From Alphaproteobacteria bacterium (GTDB lineage: Bacteria > Pseudomonadota > Alphaproteobacteria > UBA7879): a stretch of 64,000 nt of DNA. Of the stretch, positions 16,090-25,722 are shown piece after piece; the stretch's first letter is position 1; each line of letters starts with the position of its first letter. The stretch is from assembly GCA_002869105.1 (NCBI GenBank), contig PKTP01000007.1, forward strand, positions 212,001 to 276,000, in the 5' to 3' direction. The position numbers and the translations under genes are program-made. The notes under the pieces are model-generated. The model worked only from the letters and a program-made list of their open reading frames with translations. It searched no databases and was not told the origin of the DNA.

Positions 16090-18174
16090 ATGGACATCAT
16101 ATCACTCATTATTTTAATTTCTGGCGTCACTGCCCTTGGCTATGGCTTTTTTGTATCTAGATCCATCCTAGCTCAGTCACAAGGCACTGACAAAATGCGG
16201 GAAATTGCACTTGCTATTCAAGAAGGTGCTGCCGCTTATCTAAACCGTCAGTATCGCGCCATTACATATGTAGGGGTGGTCATTGCCCTCATCATTTACT
16301 TCACATTAGGTGCCCATGTTGCCATCGGCTTTGCTATTGGCGCTATCCTCTCTGCAATCGCTGGATACATTGGAATGAATGTTTCGGTTCGTGCAAACGT
16401 CAGAACAGCTGAAGCAGCACGCTCAAGCATCACAAAAGCGCTCAACATCGCTTTTCAGTCTGGTGCTGTAACCGGATTTCTCGTTGTTGGTCTGGCGCTT
16501 CTAGGCGTTTTTGCTTACTACTCTATTTTAGCTGAACAACACTCGTCCCGGTATGTGATTGAAGCCCTCGTTGGCCTCAGTTTTGGTGCTTCTTTAATAT
16601 CAATTTTTGCGCGGCTTGGTGGTGGAATTTTCACCAAAGGTGCTGATGTCGGTGCTGACCTTGTGGGGAAAATTGAAGCGGGCATTCCAGAAGATGATCC
16701 AAGAAATCCAGCTGTTATTGCAGATAACGTTGGTGATAATGTTGGTGATTGCGCTGGTATGGCAGCAGATTTATTTGAGACCTATGTTGTGACTATTGTT
16801 GCAACCATGATGCTAGGAGCAATCTTTTTCGATGCAGCCATTGAAAAGTCAGCAATGGTTTATCCTCTTCTCATTGGGGGATCTTGCATTATTGCTAGCG
16901 TGCTAGGAACATTCTTTGTCAAGCTTGGTAAAAACGAAAATATAATGCAAGCGCTATACAAAGGTTTAATTGCCAGTGGTATTCTATCGTTTGTCTTTAT
17001 TCTTGGTGCAACCCACCTACTGATGGGAGATAGCTCTTGGACACAAACGACAGGTCATCAAGTTGATTTTTGGACCATGGCGTACTGTAGCTTCATCGGC
17101 CTTGCCGTAACGGGCCTTCTTGTTTGGATTACTGAATATTACACATCAACAAGTTATCGTCCTGTTAGAAGTGTTGCAAAAGCGTCTGAAACCGGGCATG
17201 CCACAAACATTATTCAAGGCCTAGCCATTTCCATGGAAGCAACGGCACTTCCAATTATTGTCATTGTTATTGCTATCCTGTTTTCCGCTCACATTGGGGG
17301 GCTATACGGCATTGGAATTTCTGCCACAACGATGTTATCTCTGGCTGGTATTATTGTTGCGCTCGATGCGTACGGTCCCGTAACAGATAATGCTGGAGGA
17401 ATTGCTGAGATGTCTGAGCTTCCGCCCGAAGTACGAAAAGTGACAGATGCACTGGATGCTGTTGGGAATACAACAAAGGCTGTCACAAAAGGATATGCCA
17501 TTGGTTCTGCAGCCCTAGCCTCTTTGGTTTTATTTGCAGCTTATAACCAAGATATTAGCCACTACTTCCCGGATCTAACTCTTGACTTTAGCTTAACCAA
17601 TCCATTTGTTGTGATCGGCCTTTTCCTAGGAGGGATGCTACCCTATCTTTTTGGAGCCATGGGTATGATGGCAGTAGGAAGAGCAGGTGGACAGGTTGTC
17701 ATTGAAGTGAGACGTCAGTTCAAAGAAATCAAAGGGATTATGACAGGTGAAACCAAACCAGAATATGGCAAGGCTGTCGATCTTCTCACAAAATCAGCGA
17801 TTCGTGAGATGATATTACCTTCTTTGCTACCAATATTAGCCCCTATTGTTCTTTATGTTGTTATTGCGCATCTTCTTCCTTTTGCCGGCAATAAAGAGGC
17901 ATTTGAAGCAATTGGTGCCATGCTATTGGGTACAATTGTGACCGGTATCTTTGTTGCAATCTCCATGACATCTGGAGGGGGTGCATGGGATAATGCTAAG
18001 AAATATATAGAAGATGGTCACCATGGTGGAAAAGGGTCTGAAGCCCATAAAGCCTCAATCACCGGAGACACCGTGGGGGATCCTTACAAAGATACGGCCG
18101 GTCCAGCCATTAATCCAATGATTAAAATCATTAACATTGTAGCGATTTTACTCCTTGCAACCCTGGCGGGCTAA
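16090..18174 (+). CDS. hppA: Membrane-bound proton-translocating pyrophosphatase, K+-independent type
   Basis: Hydrolyses pyrophosphate and pumps protons across the inner membrane. The 694 aa protein has about 16 transmembrane segments and the invariant acidic motifs: DVGADLVGK with [12 protein letters not shown] near residues 185-225, and the late [19 protein letters not shown]. In the diagnostic segment [11 protein letters not shown] (near 459-469) the lysine and following threonine mark the K+-independent subclass; K+-dependent enzymes have alanine there. It helps an organism with limited energy supply recover energy from biosynthetic pyrophosphate. A strong terminator follows. Confidence 0.97.
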   Translation: MDIISLIILISGVTALGYGFFVSRSILAQSQGTDKMREIALAIQEGAAAYLNRQYRAITYVGVVIALIIYFTLGAHVAIGFAIGAILSAIAGYIGMNVSVRANVRTAEAARSSITKALNIAFQSGAVTGFLVVGLALLGVFAYYSILAEQHSSRYVIEALVGLSFGASLISIFARLGGGIFTKGADVGADLVGKIEAGIPEDDPRNPAVIADNVGDNVGDCAGMAADLFETYVVTIVATMMLGAIFFDAAIEKSAMVYPLLIGGSCIIASVLGTFFVKLGKNENIMQALYKGLIASGILSFVFILGATHLLMGDSSWTQTTGHQVDFWTMAYCSFIGLAVTGLLVWITEYYTSTSYRPVRSVAKASETGHATNIIQGLAISMEATALPIIVIVIAILFSAHIGGLYGIGISATTMLSLAGIIVALDAYGPVTDNAGGIAEMSELPPEVRKVTDALDAVGNTTKAVTKGYAIGSAALASLVLFAAYNQDISHYFPDLTLDFSLTNPFVVIGLFLGGMLPYLFGAMGMMAVGRAGGQVVIEVRRQFKEIKGIMTGETKPEYGKAVDLLTKSAIREMILPSLLPILAPIVLYVVIAHLLPFAGNKEAFEAIGAMLLGTIVTGIFVAISMTSGGGAWDNAKKYIEDGHHGGKGSEAHKASITGDTVGDPYKDTAGPAINPMIKIINIVAILLLATLAG

Positions 18175-18192
18175 TTCATCAAGAAAATAAAT

Positions 18193-18226
18193 TAAAAGAG
18201 GGCTTAAATGCCCTCTTTTAATTTTT
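18193..18226 (+). terminator. Intrinsic terminator after hppA
   Basis: An 11-bp perfect stem, TAAAAGAGGGC (18193-18203) with GCCCTCTTTTA (18210-18220), a 6-nt loop and a following T-rich tail. It ends the infC-nusB-hppA region before the LysE gene. Confidence 0.9.
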
Positions 18227-18292
18227 AAAAGCATATGACTCGACATTTGATTGAAAAAAGCCAATCAGATAAAGTTAGGGAAAAATAGTCTA

Positions 18293-19021
18293 ATGGATTT
18301 TCAATTGTTTTATGTATACGTAGGCGTTGCAATTGGATTCTCTGTTGCCGCGCCGATCGGACCGATCGGTATCTTTTGCATCCGTCAAGCATCAGCCTAC
18401 GGCCTTCTTGCTGGCGTCATAACAGGGCTGGGCGCCTCAATTGCTGATGCATTTTACACAATCATAGCCGGATATGGCGCCTCATTTGTTGAACAATGGA
18501 TCAAAGACTACATGCATTACTTTGAGCTCGTTGGCGGTGTTTTTTTAGTCTATCTTGCAAATAAAATTCGACGCGCGTCGATAAAGTTTGATCAAGGCAT
18601 GGATGAACAAAACCATAGTATGTTTCGAGCTTGTTGGACAACAATGATCATGACTTTTCTAAGCCCCATGACAACTTTCTTGTTTCTAGCCATGTTTGGA
18701 AAATTTGGCATTTTAAACGATCAGCTAACATCCTATCGTATTATTTCTCTCGCTTTAGGCGTCTTTGTAGGCGCTTTGCTCTGGTGGGTGATTCTTTCTT
18801 TGATTGTTGCCAAGCTGGTTGCCGCAGGCACATACTTATCACCCCAAAAGATGATGAAAGGCCCCTTCAAAAAACTACTGATTCCCCTAAGATGGCTCAT
18901 ACCCGAGCTGGAAACTCAAGATCAGTTAGATTTAATCTTGGTTATTAATCGTGTATCTTCTCTTTGTATTTTTATTTTTGGGGTTCTCATGATTCTATCT
19001 GGACTAGACGGTCTTATTTAA
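18293..19021 (+). CDS. LysE/RhtB family amino-acid exporter
   Basis: Inner-membrane exporter of about 242 aa with some six transmembrane segments. The N-terminus VGVAIGFSVAAPIGPIGIFCIRQA is the LysE signature (APIGPIG) and is followed by GLGASIADAFYTIIAGYGA, then FLSPMTTFLFLAMF. ATG at 18293 is chosen: an AGGGA lies upstream and the hydrophobic segment begins at once; the longer frame from a TTG at 18251 would run into the region of the hppA terminator. Substrate unknown (basic amino acids or homoserine lactones in characterised relatives). Confidence 0.85.
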   Translation: MDFQLFYVYVGVAIGFSVAAPIGPIGIFCIRQASAYGLLAGVITGLGASIADAFYTIIAGYGASFVEQWIKDYMHYFELVGGVFLVYLANKIRRASIKFDQGMDEQNHSMFRACWTTMIMTFLSPMTTFLFLAMFGKFGILNDQLTSYRIISLALGVFVGALLWWVILSLIVAKLVAAGTYLSPQKMMKGPFKKLLIPLRWLIPELETQDQLDLILVINRVSSLCIFIFGVLMILSGLDGLI

Positions 19022-19032
19022 AACTGAAATCC

Positions 19033-20058
19033 TTAAGCAACAATTTGAAGCACTCTTTCTATTTTACCATTCTCCGGGTTAATCTCTAGCGTCCCAGAAG
19101 TAGCCTGATATCTTGTTTGTGAAAGCACGTCGCTGAATTCTTTTCCTTCATCATTTGATTTCTTCAGCGTTAAAAACACAACCGATGCGACATCAAAACC
19201 ATAAAAAGAAAGAAGATGGGGTGGCTCATTATAATTTTTCTGGTAATTCTTTGTGAATTGCTGAACCAATCGATTATCAAAAGAGATATGAGGTGCTCGT
19301 TTTAGGACAGGATCATCTTTGATTTGTAGATTTTGAAAATCATAATCTCCTAAGAATGTCAGTTTAACATTAGGATTTGCCATTTTTAGGTAAGCTGCCA
19401 CGGGCACACTCTCCAAATCCCAACCCATTACGATCACCAGTGAATATTGGTTTGAGTGCTCATTGAACTTAATTCTCTGGGCCTCTTGAGCGTTTTCAAG
19501 GTTATGAACCTGAAAAGAAAAAAGGTCTTGCTTTGTTGCAGCCTGGGCACAGGCGTATCCAAATTCACTTTTCGGCGCAAGCAGGTTGATTGATGAAATA
19601 TGGTCATCAGATAAATACCCAGACGTCGCAAAAGAATTAATTTGTTGGCGCGGCGTTAAACCAAAATTAAATATATGAGAGGATGAGAGCTCCTCTTGAT
19701 TTGAAAGGGTGAAAAAATAAGGCTGAACAAAAAATGAAAATTCTCTAATGGCTTCAATATCCTCTTTAAAAATAGGCCCTATAACAATTTGAATCATATC
19801 CAAACGAATAGCCTTTAGACATTGATCAAGTTTCTCAAGATCACTCCCCGTATCATAAATTTTCAGAACTGTAGAGGGTTTAAACTTAAAATAAGAGAGC
19901 TTTATGCCATTGAGAACAGCTTGTCCCATTTTAGCATTTTTACCTGACAAGGGGAGCAGAACAGCAACTTTTTCCATCATCCTCGGATTAGCAATGGCTT
20001 GATAAGAAAAAAGACAAAAGAAGAAAAGAACGAGTTTGATTAAAGATCTGTGTCTCAT
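19033..20058 (-). CDS. LpoA/YraM-like penicillin-binding protein activator (periplasmic-binding fold)
   Basis: A 341 aa secreted protein. The signal peptide RHRSLIKLVLFFFCLFSYQAIA is followed by VAVLLPLSGKNAKMGQAVLNGI, the opening of the type I periplasmic-binding fold as seen in LIV-binding proteins and in YraM/LpoA. IVIGPIFKEDIEAI and YGFDVASVVF are also typical. E. coli LpoA is an outer-membrane lipoprotein that activates PBP1A; no lipobox cysteine is seen here. The yraN gene lies divergently next door and a BON protein follows, the usual YraM-YraN-YraP neighbourhood, which supports this over an amino-acid-binding role. Confidence 0.75.
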   Translation of the reverse strand: MRHRSLIKLVLFFFCLFSYQAIANPRMMEKVAVLLPLSGKNAKMGQAVLNGIKLSYFKFKPSTVLKIYDTGSDLEKLDQCLKAIRLDMIQIVIGPIFKEDIEAIREFSFFVQPYFFTLSNQEELSSSHIFNFGLTPRQQINSFATSGYLSDDHISSINLLAPKSEFGYACAQAATKQDLFSFQVHNLENAQEAQRIKFNEHSNQYSLVIVMGWDLESVPVAAYLKMANPNVKLTFLGDYDFQNLQIKDDPVLKRAPHISFDNRLVQQFTKNYQKNYNEPPHLLSFYGFDVASVVFLTLKKSNDEGKEFSDVLSQTRYQATSGTLEINPENGKIERVLQIVA

Positions 20059-20106
20059 AAATTTTATTTCACTACCTGCTTATATATTTCCGTGTCATAT
20101 TAAATC

Positions 20107-20508
20107 ATGATCTTTGTTCATTTAAAAAAGATTTTTTCAACAAGCACACAAAAAAGATACTGGCCATGGCTTCGCGGATATGCTGCCGAGCTTCTGGCGA
20201 GTAGCTATTTGCTCTTTTGCGGATACAAGATCATCGCTCACAGAGTCAAAACACCATATGGAGAAATTGATCTTATTGCCAAAAAAGGGAGCGCTTATAT
20301 TTTTATTGAGGTTAAGTACCGCGCCCATCATCATCAAGGTGCCTACGCCCTTACACACAAACAAATCAGAAGAATCACTCAAGCAGCGACCTCCTATCAA
20401 CGCAACATACCACCCACCGCCCAAATAAGGTTTGATGTCATTTTAATAAATCGTTACTATCAGCTTAAACATCACCTAAATGCTCTTAGTATTGATCATG
20501 CACACTAA
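20107..20508 (+). CDS. YraN family (UPF0102) endonuclease-like protein
   Basis: A 133 aa protein with the UPF0102 signature: RGYAAELLASSYLLFCGYKIIAHRVKTPYGEIDLIAKK with the catalytic-type acidic residues of a Holliday-junction-resolvase-like nuclease fold, then IFIEVKYR (E-x-K motif). Biological role unsettled; in other bacteria it neighbours yraM and yraP, as here. It overlaps the next gene by 11 bp and shares the 48 bp divergent gap with the LpoA-like gene. Confidence 0.88.
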   Translation: MIFVHLKKIFSTSTQKRYWPWLRGYAAELLASSYLLFCGYKIIAHRVKTPYGEIDLIAKKGSAYIFIEVKYRAHHHQGAYALTHKQIRRITQAATSYQRNIPPTAQIRFDVILINRYYQLKHHLNALSIDHAH

Positions 20509-21055
20509 ACACAGACTCAAAATTCTTCCTTTTTTACTCGCTTTATGCTTTCTGGTGGGGTGCTCATCTGCGCGCCGCGTTTCTCTAGCCGATAAATCTG
20601 TGAGTGACTTTGATTTAAGCAATAAAATTGATTATGCCCTCTTTAAAGAAAATATAGAAATCCTTGGGGATGTTTGTTACGCCATTTTTGAAGGACGTGT
20701 TTTACTCGCCTGCTCTGTTAAAACAGAGAAAGAGAAACAAATAGCCGAGAAAGTGGTTTGTGATATTAAATCCGTAGCAAAAGTTTACAATCATATTATT
20801 GTTGGACGTAGTTACAGCTCAACCGTAGATTATGTGAACGATAGCTATATTTCAAAACGGCTTGGCTGGTCTCTGCTTGTCATGGGTGACATCATGCGAG
20901 ATGACTATACCTACGAAGTTTATCGGGGTATTGTATATATTCTTGGCAAAGCGCCAAACGAACAAATACGCCAAAAAGTTATCAATGCTGCGCGCAGCAT
21001 AACAGGGGTTGAGAAAGTTGTAAGTTACATTACGCTTGATTCACCTAATTACTAA
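20498..21055 (+). CDS. BON-domain outer-membrane lipoprotein (YraP/DolP-like)
   Basis: About 185 aa from the ATG at 20498 (MHTKHRLKIL); an in-frame ATG at 20480 would only add MLLVLI before a good lipoprotein signal. LLALCFLVGCSS carries the lipobox LVGC. Two BON domains follow: one around NIEILGDVCYAIFEGRVLLAC, and one at the C-terminus with YRGIVYILGKAPNE and ITGVEKVVSYITL. DolP/YraP binds anionic phospholipid and supports outer-membrane integrity. It overlaps yraN by 11 bp. Confidence 0.85.
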   Translation: MHTKHRLKILPFLLALCFLVGCSSARRVSLADKSVSDFDLSNKIDYALFKENIEILGDVCYAIFEGRVLLACSVKTEKEKQIAEKVVCDIKSVAKVYNHIIVGRSYSSTVDYVNDSYISKRLGWSLLVMGDIMRDDYTYEVYRGIVYILGKAPNEQIRQKVINAARSITGVEKVVSYITLDSPNY

Positions 21056-21136
21056 TTTTTAGTTTTATCAACCAGTCAAGGGATGCTTCTTAGACGTTTG
21101 TGAGAGTGAACTCAAACAAAAGGAAGAGAGTGCGGT

Positions 21137-22638
21137 ATGGTCGCTAAAATTCAAACGACTATTTTTCAAGGCATTGATATTGCGCCTATTGATGTTCAGG
21201 TCCAAGCAGCAAACGGCCTGCCTGGCATTCACATTGTGGGCCTGCCCGATAAAGCTGTCACCGAATCGCGTGAACGGGTTCGCAGCGCTCTTTATTCTAT
21301 TGGATTTACGCTTCCGGCAAAAAAAATCACCATCAATCTCTCCCCCGCTGATCTACAAAAAGAAGGAAGTCACTTTGACTTTCCCATTACGCTTGCTTTG
21401 CTAGCAGCTTTGGACGTTTTAGACAAAACCTTAATCTCAGATGCTATTGCTGTTGGAGAGCTTGAACTCGATGGATCCATTCGTTCGGTCTTGGGCGCCT
21501 TGCCTATTGCCATGTATGCCTTTAACAATGGTAAAAAGATGATATGCCCTCATGATAATGCTGCTGAAGCCCAATGGATAGAAGGAGTGAAAGTATGTGC
21601 TTGCGCCTACGCTAACAGCGCTTATCCAAACGCTCAAAGGTGAAAAAACAATTTTAACGCCGCCTTCAACATTGAAACCTCCCATCAAATCACGACTTGA
21701 TTTTCACACAAGTGAAGGGGCAAAAACTCGCTAAACGCGCGCTTGAGATTGCTGCGGCAGGTGGGCATAACGTTTTACTCAATGGGCCACCCGGCGCTGG
21801 GAAGTCCATGCTTGCAGAGCGCATGGTTTCCATTCTCCCCCCCTTATCACCGCAAGAATCTCTTGAAATATCTAGTATTCACAGTATTTCTGGCCATTTA
21901 AAACAAGGTCAACTGCTTCAAGAACGCCCGTTCAGAAACCCTCATCACTCAGCCTCTAAGGTGGCATTAATTGGGGGTGGAATAAAAGTGAGGCCTGGTG
22001 AAATTTCTCTGGCACATCACGGTGTTCTTTTTATGGATGAATTTCCTGAATATTCTCGAGATACCCTCGAATCCCTTCGTCAGCCCATTGAATCGGGGCA
22101 AGCGGTTATCGCCAGAGCCAATGCTCACATTACATTTCCAGCAAAATTTCAGCTGATTGCCGCCATGAATCCTTGTAAATGTGGATACTTCAACACACCA
22201 CAAGCACAATGCCAGCCCCAAAGAAATTGTTCTCAACTTTATCAACAACGCTTATCTGGGCCGATTCTGGACCGTATAGATTTGCATTTGACCGTTGATC
22301 GGGTCACGCCACACGCCTTGAGCTCTCTAGATAGCGGCGAATCAAGTCCCGTTATAGCCAAACGGGTTGCGAATGCACGTCTTAAACAAACGGAACGCTT
22401 TCAAGATTTACCTTATGAAACCAATGTCCGCATTTCCAACAGGTATATTGAAGAATCTGGTTTTCTCTCCGAGCCAGCGAAAGCCATACTTAACCAAGCA
22501 TCTGAAAAATATCATTTATAGGCACGAACGTATTATCGCAGCATTAAAGTGGCTTTAACCATTGCAGATCTTGCCCAAAGCACTGTGGTTAAACAAGACC
22601 ACATGGCTGAGGCCCTTATGTTCCGCGGCATATTCTAG
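21137..22638 (+). pseudogene. comM: ComM/YifB Mg-chelatase-like AAA+ protein, with two frameshifts and one nonsense codon
   Basis: ComM is a hexameric helicase that promotes branch migration during natural transformation. The 5' frame (21137 to about 21605) has the N-terminal domain GIHIVGLPDKAVTESRERVR and ITINLSPADLQKEGSHFD. The frame shifts near 21605 (middle piece APTLTALIQTLKGEKTIL) and again near 21700, where VKGQKLAKRALEIAAAGGHN and Walker A NGPPGAGKSM follow, then HHGVLFMDEFPE and MNPCKCGYF. A TAG at 22519-22521 interrupts the conserved end, after which ARTYYRSIKVALTIADLA and HMAEALMFRG continue in the same frame to a TAG at 22638. Total length matches about 500 codons. Decay of a competence-type gene fits an intracellular lifestyle. 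Confidence 0.9.
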
Positions 22639-22657
22639 CAGAATGGCGCTCTAGAAC

Positions 22658-23665
22658 TTATCCTAACTGTGTCATCACTGTTGCTGTATCAAGCATCCGG
22701 TTGGAAAACCCCCACTCATTATCATACCAGGAGAGGATGCGGCAGAACTGGCCTTGTACTACTTGTGTTTGAGTCACATCAAAAATAGAACTATGGGGAT
22801 TGTGATTAAAGTCCGTTGAAACCAACGGCGCGCTATTAATGCCAAGGACGCCTTTTAAGGGCCCTTTTGCAGCGTCTTCCATCGCTTTATTGATTGCCTC
22901 TACAGTTGTTTTGGCGGGCGTGCGAAACGTAAAATCAACCAGAGAAACATTGGCTGTGGGCAACCGAATAGCTGTGCCATCTAGCTTACCTTCTAATTGT
23001 GGAAGAACCAATCCAACAGCCTTAGCGGCACCGGTTGATGTTGGGATCAGAGATAAAGCCCCGGCCCGAGCACGACGCAAATCACTGTGTGCCCGGTCAA
23101 TGAGACTTTGATCACCAGTGTAAGCATGAATAGTTGTCATGTACCCGGATTCAATGCCAACAGTTTGATCCAGGGTTGCTGCCACAGGCGCTAAGCAGTT
23201 TGTCGTGCACGAAGCATTCGAAACAATGATATCTTGAGCTGTCAAAACGTGATCATTCACGCCATAAACAATTGTCTGGTCAGCATCGGGCGAAGGAGCT
23301 GAAATCAAAACTTTTTTTGCGCCCGCTTTTAAATGGGCAGATGCTTTTTCTTTCTTGGTGAATATGCCTGAGCACTCCATCACCAAATCTACATTCATCT
23401 CTTGCCAAGGCAGTTTGGAGGGATCGCGTTCTGACAACATACGGATTGAAAAACCGTCCCCTTTAAGGAATTCACCTTCAAGGGTACAGCTCTCTGTCAA
23501 AGGACCATGAACGGAATCATAACGCAACAAATGCGCAGATGTTTCTGGATCTGCCAAATCATTGATGGCCACTACTTCTAAATCACATTCCTGTCTTTCC
23601 AATAGCGCTCTTAAGACCAAGCGGCCAATACGGCCAAAACCATTAATAGCAATTCGTTTTTTCAT
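22658..23665 (-). CDS. gap: Glyceraldehyde-3-phosphate dehydrogenase
   Basis: Oxidises glyceraldehyde 3-phosphate to 1,3-bisphosphoglycerate using NAD. At 335 aa it is complete: NAD-binding INGFGRIGR (residues 7-15), INDLAD with Asp 36 favouring NAD over NADP, and the catalytic Cys 153 in NASCTTNCLAP. WYDNEWGFSNRMLDT closes the protein. It lies 10 bp downstream of tkt and is probably co-transcribed with it, a common alphaproteobacterial tkt-gap pair. The 3' end faces the decayed comM. Confidence 0.97.
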   Translation of the reverse strand: MKKRIAINGFGRIGRLVLRALLERQECDLEVVAINDLADPETSAHLLRYDSVHGPLTESCTLEGEFLKGDGFSIRMLSERDPSKLPWQEMNVDLVMECSGIFTKKEKASAHLKAGAKKVLISAPSPDADQTIVYGVNDHVLTAQDIIVSNASCTTNCLAPVAATLDQTVGIESGYMTTIHAYTGDQSLIDRAHSDLRRARAGALSLIPTSTGAAKAVGLVLPQLEGKLDGTAIRLPTANVSLVDFTFRTPAKTTVEAINKAMEDAAKGPLKGVLGINSAPLVSTDFNHNPHSSIFDVTQTQVVQGQFCRILSWYDNEWGFSNRMLDTATVMTQLG

Positions 23666-23675
23666 ATTCTCTTTC

Positions 23676-25655
23676 CTACTCTTCTAATGTTGATTTTATT
23701 TTTTTTACAAGCACATCAGGGGTAAGTCCAAAATGCCCATAAGCATCCTCTTTAGGCGCAGAAACACCATAAGTATCAATCCCAAAAACAGTCACTATTT
23801 GATTCAAGATAGAAGCCCATCCCTTTGATGTACCAGCTTCAATAACAAATTTTTTAACAGACTCATCCCCGATAATTTCTGTTTTTTCTTCAGGGGTTAA
23901 CTGCTCGAAATAGTCTGTGCAGGGCATGGAAACCAAGGCCCCTTTATACCCTGCTTCGGTGAGTTTTTCATACACTTCTAGAGCCAGGGAAACTTCTGAG
24001 CCTGTAGCTATGAGTGTGAATTGAATCACAGAGCTATGACTACAAAGCCGATATGCCCCTTTTTTTGATTTATTATTTTCTCGCCAGCTGTTGAGTTGCG
24101 GCAAATTCTGTCGGCTCAACACAATGGCAGAGGGCCGTGATGTCTCTTGCAAAGCACACTGCCAAGCTTCAGCTGTCTCAACCAAATCTGCAGGACGAAA
24201 CACCAAAAGATTGGGAATAAGCCTCAAGCTCATCAATTGCTCAATGGGCTGATGCGTTGGTCCATCTTCGCCAAGGCCAATCGAATCATGCGTTAACACA
24301 TATATCACCCTCAACCCCATTAATGCTGAAAGCCTGATTGATGCCCGGCAATAATCTGAAAAAACCAAAAACGTGCCCCCATATGGAATAAAACCACCAT
24401 GAGTCGCCAAGCCATTCATAATCCCAGCCATGGCATGTTCACGGATACCATAATGAATGTAATTACCAAAGGGGTGCTGAGCTTGTATGGCCATCATCCC
24501 TGCCACACGCGTATTATTTGATCCCGTCAGATCTGCAGATCCGCCGATAAGCTCAAGCACAAATTTAACCAAGTCTGATAAAACAACATCACTGCACTTG
24601 CGGGTTGCCATATCTTTATTTTCTAAATGAGTTGCCATGGTATGAGAAAAATCAGCCTTTGAATCAAAGGTTATCTGACGATTCAGTCTTTGAAAAAAAT
24701 CGTCCCGCCGATCATCAGACAAAAGCTCAAGGGCATTGTGCCATTTAGAGTAAGCTTCGTTACACCGATGCGGCATAGCCTCCCAACTTTGCTTAAGCTC
24801 ATCTGGAATCTCAAAGGGTTCATATGGCCAATCAAAAGCCTCACGAAGCAATTCTGTTTCTTGCGCCCCTAATGGACTGCCATGAACAGCCTCTGTCCCT
24901 GCTTTTGTGGGCGCGCCATATCCAATAACTGTTTTACACAAAATAGCTGTTGGCTTTTGGTTCTCAGCTTTGGCTGCTTGCAGGGCTGCATAAATAGCAT
25001 CACAATCATGCCCATCAACCTTCACAACATGCCAGCCACAAGATTCAAAGAACTGTTGATGATCAATCGTAATGGCCAGCTCTGTTTTCCCATCAATAGT
25101 AATACCATTATCATCAAATAAAAGGGTTAGCTTGCTCAATTGCTGATGACCGGCAAAACTAATAGCTTCTTGAGTAATGCCCTCCATGAGGCAACCATCT
25201 CCAGCAAGAACATAGGTATCATGATCCATGAACTCTGGATATTGGTGCGATAACAATCGCTCTGCCATTGCCATCCCCACAGCATTGGCAACACCTTGAC
25301 CTAAAGGACCTGTGGTTGTCTCAATACCATAAGCTGGATTATGCTCAGGATGCCCCGGTGTTTCAGAACCAAGCTTTCTAAAATTCTTAAGCTGGTCTAA
25401 TGTCATGTTTTCGTACCCCGTCAGATACAAAACCGCGTAAAGCATCATCGATCCATGGCCCGCTGATAAAACAAAACGATCACGATCAGGCCACAAAGGA
25501 TCTTGCGGGTTATATTTTAGGAAATCTCGATAGAGCACCGTCATCACGTCTGCCATGCCCATGGGCAAACCTGGATGGCCAGAACGAGCTTTTTCAACAG
25601 CATCAACGGCTAAAAAACGAATACAATCGGCTTGTTTTTTCAGAAAAGTAGTCAT
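23676..25655 (-). CDS. tkt: Transketolase
   Basis: Thiamine-diphosphate enzyme of the pentose phosphate pathway, moving two-carbon units between sugar phosphates. From the ATG at 25655 (MTTFLKKQADCIRFLAVDAV) it is 659 aa, normal length; the longer open frame up to 25778 runs into the end of murJ and has no family similarity. ARSGHPGLPMGMADV, the ThDP motif AGDGCLMEGITQEA, GIREHAMAGIMNGLA and THDSIGLGEDGPTHQPIEQL are all present. With gap it links pentoses and glycolytic triose phosphates. Confidence 0.96.
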   Translation of the reverse strand: MTTFLKKQADCIRFLAVDAVEKARSGHPGLPMGMADVMTVLYRDFLKYNPQDPLWPDRDRFVLSAGHGSMMLYAVLYLTGYENMTLDQLKNFRKLGSETPGHPEHNPAYGIETTTGPLGQGVANAVGMAMAERLLSHQYPEFMDHDTYVLAGDGCLMEGITQEAISFAGHQQLSKLTLLFDDNGITIDGKTELAITIDHQQFFESCGWHVVKVDGHDCDAIYAALQAAKAENQKPTAILCKTVIGYGAPTKAGTEAVHGSPLGAQETELLREAFDWPYEPFEIPDELKQSWEAMPHRCNEAYSKWHNALELLSDDRRDDFFQRLNRQITFDSKADFSHTMATHLENKDMATRKCSDVVLSDLVKFVLELIGGSADLTGSNNTRVAGMMAIQAQHPFGNYIHYGIREHAMAGIMNGLATHGGFIPYGGTFLVFSDYCRASIRLSALMGLRVIYVLTHDSIGLGEDGPTHQPIEQLMSLRLIPNLLVFRPADLVETAEAWQCALQETSRPSAIVLSRQNLPQLNSWRENNKSKKGAYRLCSHSSVIQFTLIATGSEVSLALEVYEKLTEAGYKGALVSMPCTDYFEQLTPEEKTEIIGDESVKKFVIEAGTSKGWASILNQIVTVFGIDTYGVSAPKEDAYGHFGLTPDVLVKKIKSTLEE

Positions 25656-25722
25656 ACCCGGCTCAAAATGTTTATCAAACACTACCCCAAACAGGGGCTT
25701 TTTTCCATGGAGAAAGTCTGTT

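Noticed and set aside
22519-22521. TAG as a reassigned sense codon (comM and the MFS gene read through TAG)
   Set aside because: TAG is the natural stop of pyk, infC, comF, the Sco1-like gene and others here, so reassignment is ruled out; truB has a TAA lesion as well.
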